Positions 60,798 through 64,000 of a DNA stretch of 64,000 nucleotides are shown piece after piece. A program made the translations under genes and the position numbers. The notes beneath the pieces were generated by a model. The model had not been told where the DNA came from, searched no databases, and saw nothing but the letters and a program-made list of their open reading frames with translations. Source of the stretch: Caprimulgus europaeus. Lineage: Eukaryota > Chordata > Aves > Caprimulgiformes > Caprimulgidae. How positions within the stretch are numbered: the first letter of the stretch is position 1; each line of letters opens with the position of its first letter. Location of the stretch: assembly GCA_907165065.1 (NCBI GenBank), contig OU015533.1, positions 248,001-312,000 on the forward strand, in the 5' to 3' direction.

Positions 60798-62959
60798 GAA
60801 ATACACCCTGTGTCTAGCTGATGCTAGGATGAGGCTCACCGTTCTTCACCACGTACAATGGAGTCACAGCAGGAGAAACAGTTGCTTCATGCCCAGTTAG
60901 GACTGTGAGATATCAAGTTCCCACAGAGACGATCCCATTCAACTGAATATTTAAGCACTTGCCTCAGACACATGCAATTTTATAACAGGCTCATGGGTCT
61001 GTATCGCAGAGAGAGTTACACGAAAAAGTCAGAGGCAAACGACCTTTGTTGGTCCTAGGGGCTCTCTAAATGGACCTACAAAATTTATTATTCTTGTAGT
61101 ACAGCATGAAGGGAGATTCTATATCCACACAAGTCATGTTATTTAGGGCTGACTATAGTTAAATCACACACTGAGGGATGGCAAGCTTCATTTTATATGC
61201 TTATATCATCCTTTCTTAAGTCTCTGAATCTATTAGGTATATTTAATTTATCCTAATCCTGCATTTTCCATTTTGTATAAATTGGGCTGATGACCAAATC
61301 CACACAGTTCAATCCAACTTACAGCAAAATTCTCGTAAGAAACTTGAATCTACACATATGACAAGACAGACCCAAAATTAACAAGCTCGTGGGGCCACAG
61401 GGTACTATATTATGCTTTCCACACAACAACTTAGGGAAACAATACTAGAAAAATGCATGAGTAATAGCTGTCAAAACAAGATTTGTTACAATGCCTGAAC
61501 ATAACCAGATGCCACACTTTGATCTACACAGAAACCCAAAATTATTTGTTACTAACTTAAGGGTTAGTAATTTCAAATATTTTAGCTACTGAAACAATAC
61601 TTTAAATTTACATGACATTTCTTGGTCTCTACTCCAATGTAAAACAGACAAACATCAGTTCTGGAATAGGAGGAAGATGACCTCTCACAAGTTTTTTAAT
61701 AATGTCAAACTAAAACATAAGGAAAGGTTCTGTGAAATCATTTTTTTATTTTTAAAACCTCCGGGTTGTACATTTTCCACTGCCAAGTAGCCTCTGGACA
61801 AAGAAGTTTCATAAGAATCAATCAACACCAGAGTCCTTACTCAGTGGTCAAAGTAACCATGGAAACAACTTAATAGCTTTAAAAACCACACACAAAAAGC
61901 TCTGAGAATGGAAATCAAATCCCAGTTTAGTTGCACCTAGGGATGCAACTGAAAGGCGTAATCTGATTAACAAACTACTTTTTTTTCCTCCTTAAGACAC
62001 AAAAAGGTACAAGGATGACTGACTAAAGTAATGACATTGTAGAGTCTAATACCCTAAAAGAGAACTTGAACTTTAAGATTAAACTGATCCTTCTACTGAA
62101 TAGAGAGGATAACTAAAATGAAGACCTGTACAGTGTATATGTCAGTATTAAACATAATAAAACACATCTAATTCTTCATTCAGTGTAAGTCGCTTAGAAA
62201 CCAGAATGCCAACTACTTTACCGAGAGACATGTAACCTGGAGTTTGGTGCAGATGTTGGAATTCTGATTATTTTTAACAAGAAGCCTTCAAAATGGTGCA
62301 AGCTGAACAACAAAAATGCAGACTCCTTAAGTCTGAATATTGACAGTAACTACAGAACAGAGAAAGTTCCACAGACTTCTCTCAGTAACTACTTCTGAGA
62401 CAGCCGATTTTGTCTTCTTCTCCCTTAACCTAGATATCAAAGTGAAACAAAAGACTCTCAAAAGCATTTAAAAAAATGTTCTCTGACATAAAATTGTGCT
62501 ATAGCACAAGAAATCTTAAATTCTGCAGTTCTGCTTAAGATTTTTTTTTTAAAGAGTTAACACTACAGGATCCTATTGCTGAAAACAGTTCCTCGTGAGC
62601 ACCATGGGGTGAAGTGCACCAACACCACCTCCCAGACAAACAAGGACTCAACTGGAACAGTCCAGCTCTGACCAGATTGCTCTGGCATGAACTGGAAAGC
62701 AAAGAAGCAGTACACAAACCTTGCCGTGGGTACCACTATCAGCTATCCTTGGGAAGAGAGAATGGGAAGGGGATTGGTCTAGGGCTACGTGTCTGCTCAG
62801 GACACTGCTGGTTTGTGAGACAGTCCTCAGAGAAGACAAGAAAGAAATGCGTATTTGCTGTGGAACAGAACACAACCAGCATTAAACCTCCTGGCTGGCT
62901 CAGGCCCTGTCTGCAGGCAATTGTGTCTGCAAACCACTTGGACTTTACTGGGGTAGAGG

Positions 62960-63110
62960 AATCACCACATTTGTCAGCCACTGGTGTAGTGCTGTCGTCA
63001 AAAGCTGTGAAGGTGGCAGAGCAGTGGAAAAGGCTGCCCAGGGAGGCCGCAGGGTCACCACCCTGGAGCCTCTCAAAAGCTGACTGGACAGTCCTGGGTT
63101 ACCGTGGTGC
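62960..63110 (+). mobile_element. Possible CR1-derived remnant
   Basis: AAAAGGCTGCCCAGGGAGGC, then GGGTCACCACCCTGGAG recalls the CR1 3' UTR block seen clearly at 60640-60690, but with more changes and no proper tail. Confidence 0.35.
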
Positions 63111-64000
63111 TGCAGTTCTGTGACAACTTCTGCACGTACAGCCATCACCAAAATGCTTGGAAAGCTCTTTGGAGAATCTTCACCAGGAAAAGCTGAAAAG
63201 GTGAGCTGAACAGGTATAATTCCTTTGCTGCTTCAGAGCAAACACAATGGTCTGAGCTGAGACGGAATTAAATCCCACTGACACGTGGAGGATGCAAAGG
63301 CTTGTAACGACAATAAGCACTGCTGGGTTATTTTGTTGGCTGCTTTACATGAGGCTTCTGTTCTCTTCACACCAAGCATCTCACGATACCTCTGTGAAAA
63401 CTGCTGAGTTGTCAAAAACAGTACAAGTAGCAAACTGTACCAATTTGCATGCACATGCAGCACTGTGAAAAGAAAGACTGTCTCTGCAAACAGGAATATT
63501 CAACACTCAGATGCACTTACACATTACTACTGACAGTCTTACTGAACTTTATTCTGCTTCACAGGATGTGCTTCATCCTAACAATCGTTACGAAAAGATG
63601 AGACTTTACAGATGAGTTCAGAAGGAAATTATTAGTGGGAAAAAGAGAATAGTTGTATGGCATAAGGAAAGCCGTACAGCTGGAAAGCACTTTGCAGAAC
63701 AAGGCATCACTATGTCTAAGTAATAAGAAACTGTTTTAGGATTACCAAAAACATTGGGTTTGATATTTTAAAAAACAGTTTCCTTCCACTTTCCATTCCC
63801 ATCCTATTTTTCAACAGGACTGACAGGCAACTGTAGACAGAACTCTGTAGCATGGTTCAGTGACTGTGTATAAGGTGCTTTGTTTTAATTGCAACACAGT
63901 GATAATTACCCTTTAAAGGGTCCATGTCTTTCAAACTTAAAATGCTTACATGTGTGCATGCACTGGTAAATACACAGCCAGTCCAACTTAGTGAGAAGAC

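Noticed and set aside
60135-60839. 234-codon minus open frame
   Set aside because: Antisense of a CR1 3' region; such frames are common in CR1 tails.

Overview
This is vertebrate nuclear DNA, almost certainly from a bird. Genes are split by GT-AG introns, coding density is low, and the interspersed repeats are CR1 LINE fragments, recognisable from their reverse-transcriptase segments and their characteristic 3' tails. One solo long terminal repeat resembles a family common in bird genomes. I cannot name the species from the sequence.

Two genes lie tail to tail. WDSUB1 (WD repeat, SAM and U-box protein) is on the + strand: all ten coding exons lie between 2076 and 17314 and join in frame to a 476-residue protein with seven WD40 repeats, a SAM domain and a C-terminal U-box. 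Its noncoding first exon and promoter are not visible and are probably upstream of the window. TANC1 (postsynaptic scaffold with a P-loop NTPase-like core, ankyrin repeats and TPRs) is on the - strand: 24 coding exons from 57869 down to the stop at 19018 give about 1812 residues. Only the first roughly two dozen N-terminal residues and the promoter are missing, so 57870-64000 is TANC1 intron. The two 3' ends are only about 200 bp apart (about 17600 and 17785). The TANC1-WDSUB1 neighbourhood is the same as in mammals.

Introns make up most of the window. They hold CR1 fragments at about 470-1622, 8017-8100, 10770-11295, 24247-24307, 33350-33800, 34556-34745, 37538-37615, 44135-44625, 44640-45095 and 60360-60797, a solo LTR at 5713-6281, simple repeats, and long AT-rich stretches in which I recognise nothing.

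I found no new biological system. The points most worth checking are a cluster of three palindromic CACGTG E-boxes in a CpG-bearing patch of a TANC1 intron (55074-55189), an ambiguous splice acceptor in a TANC1 N-terminal exon (50607, 50646 or 50660), a NAGNAG tandem acceptor at the first visible TANC1 exon, two very short WDSUB1 exons with a G17 tract nearby, and the close convergent gene ends. The two genes have unrelated roles (presumed ubiquitin ligation; synaptic scaffolding), so the only likely link between them here is their shared 3' boundary.
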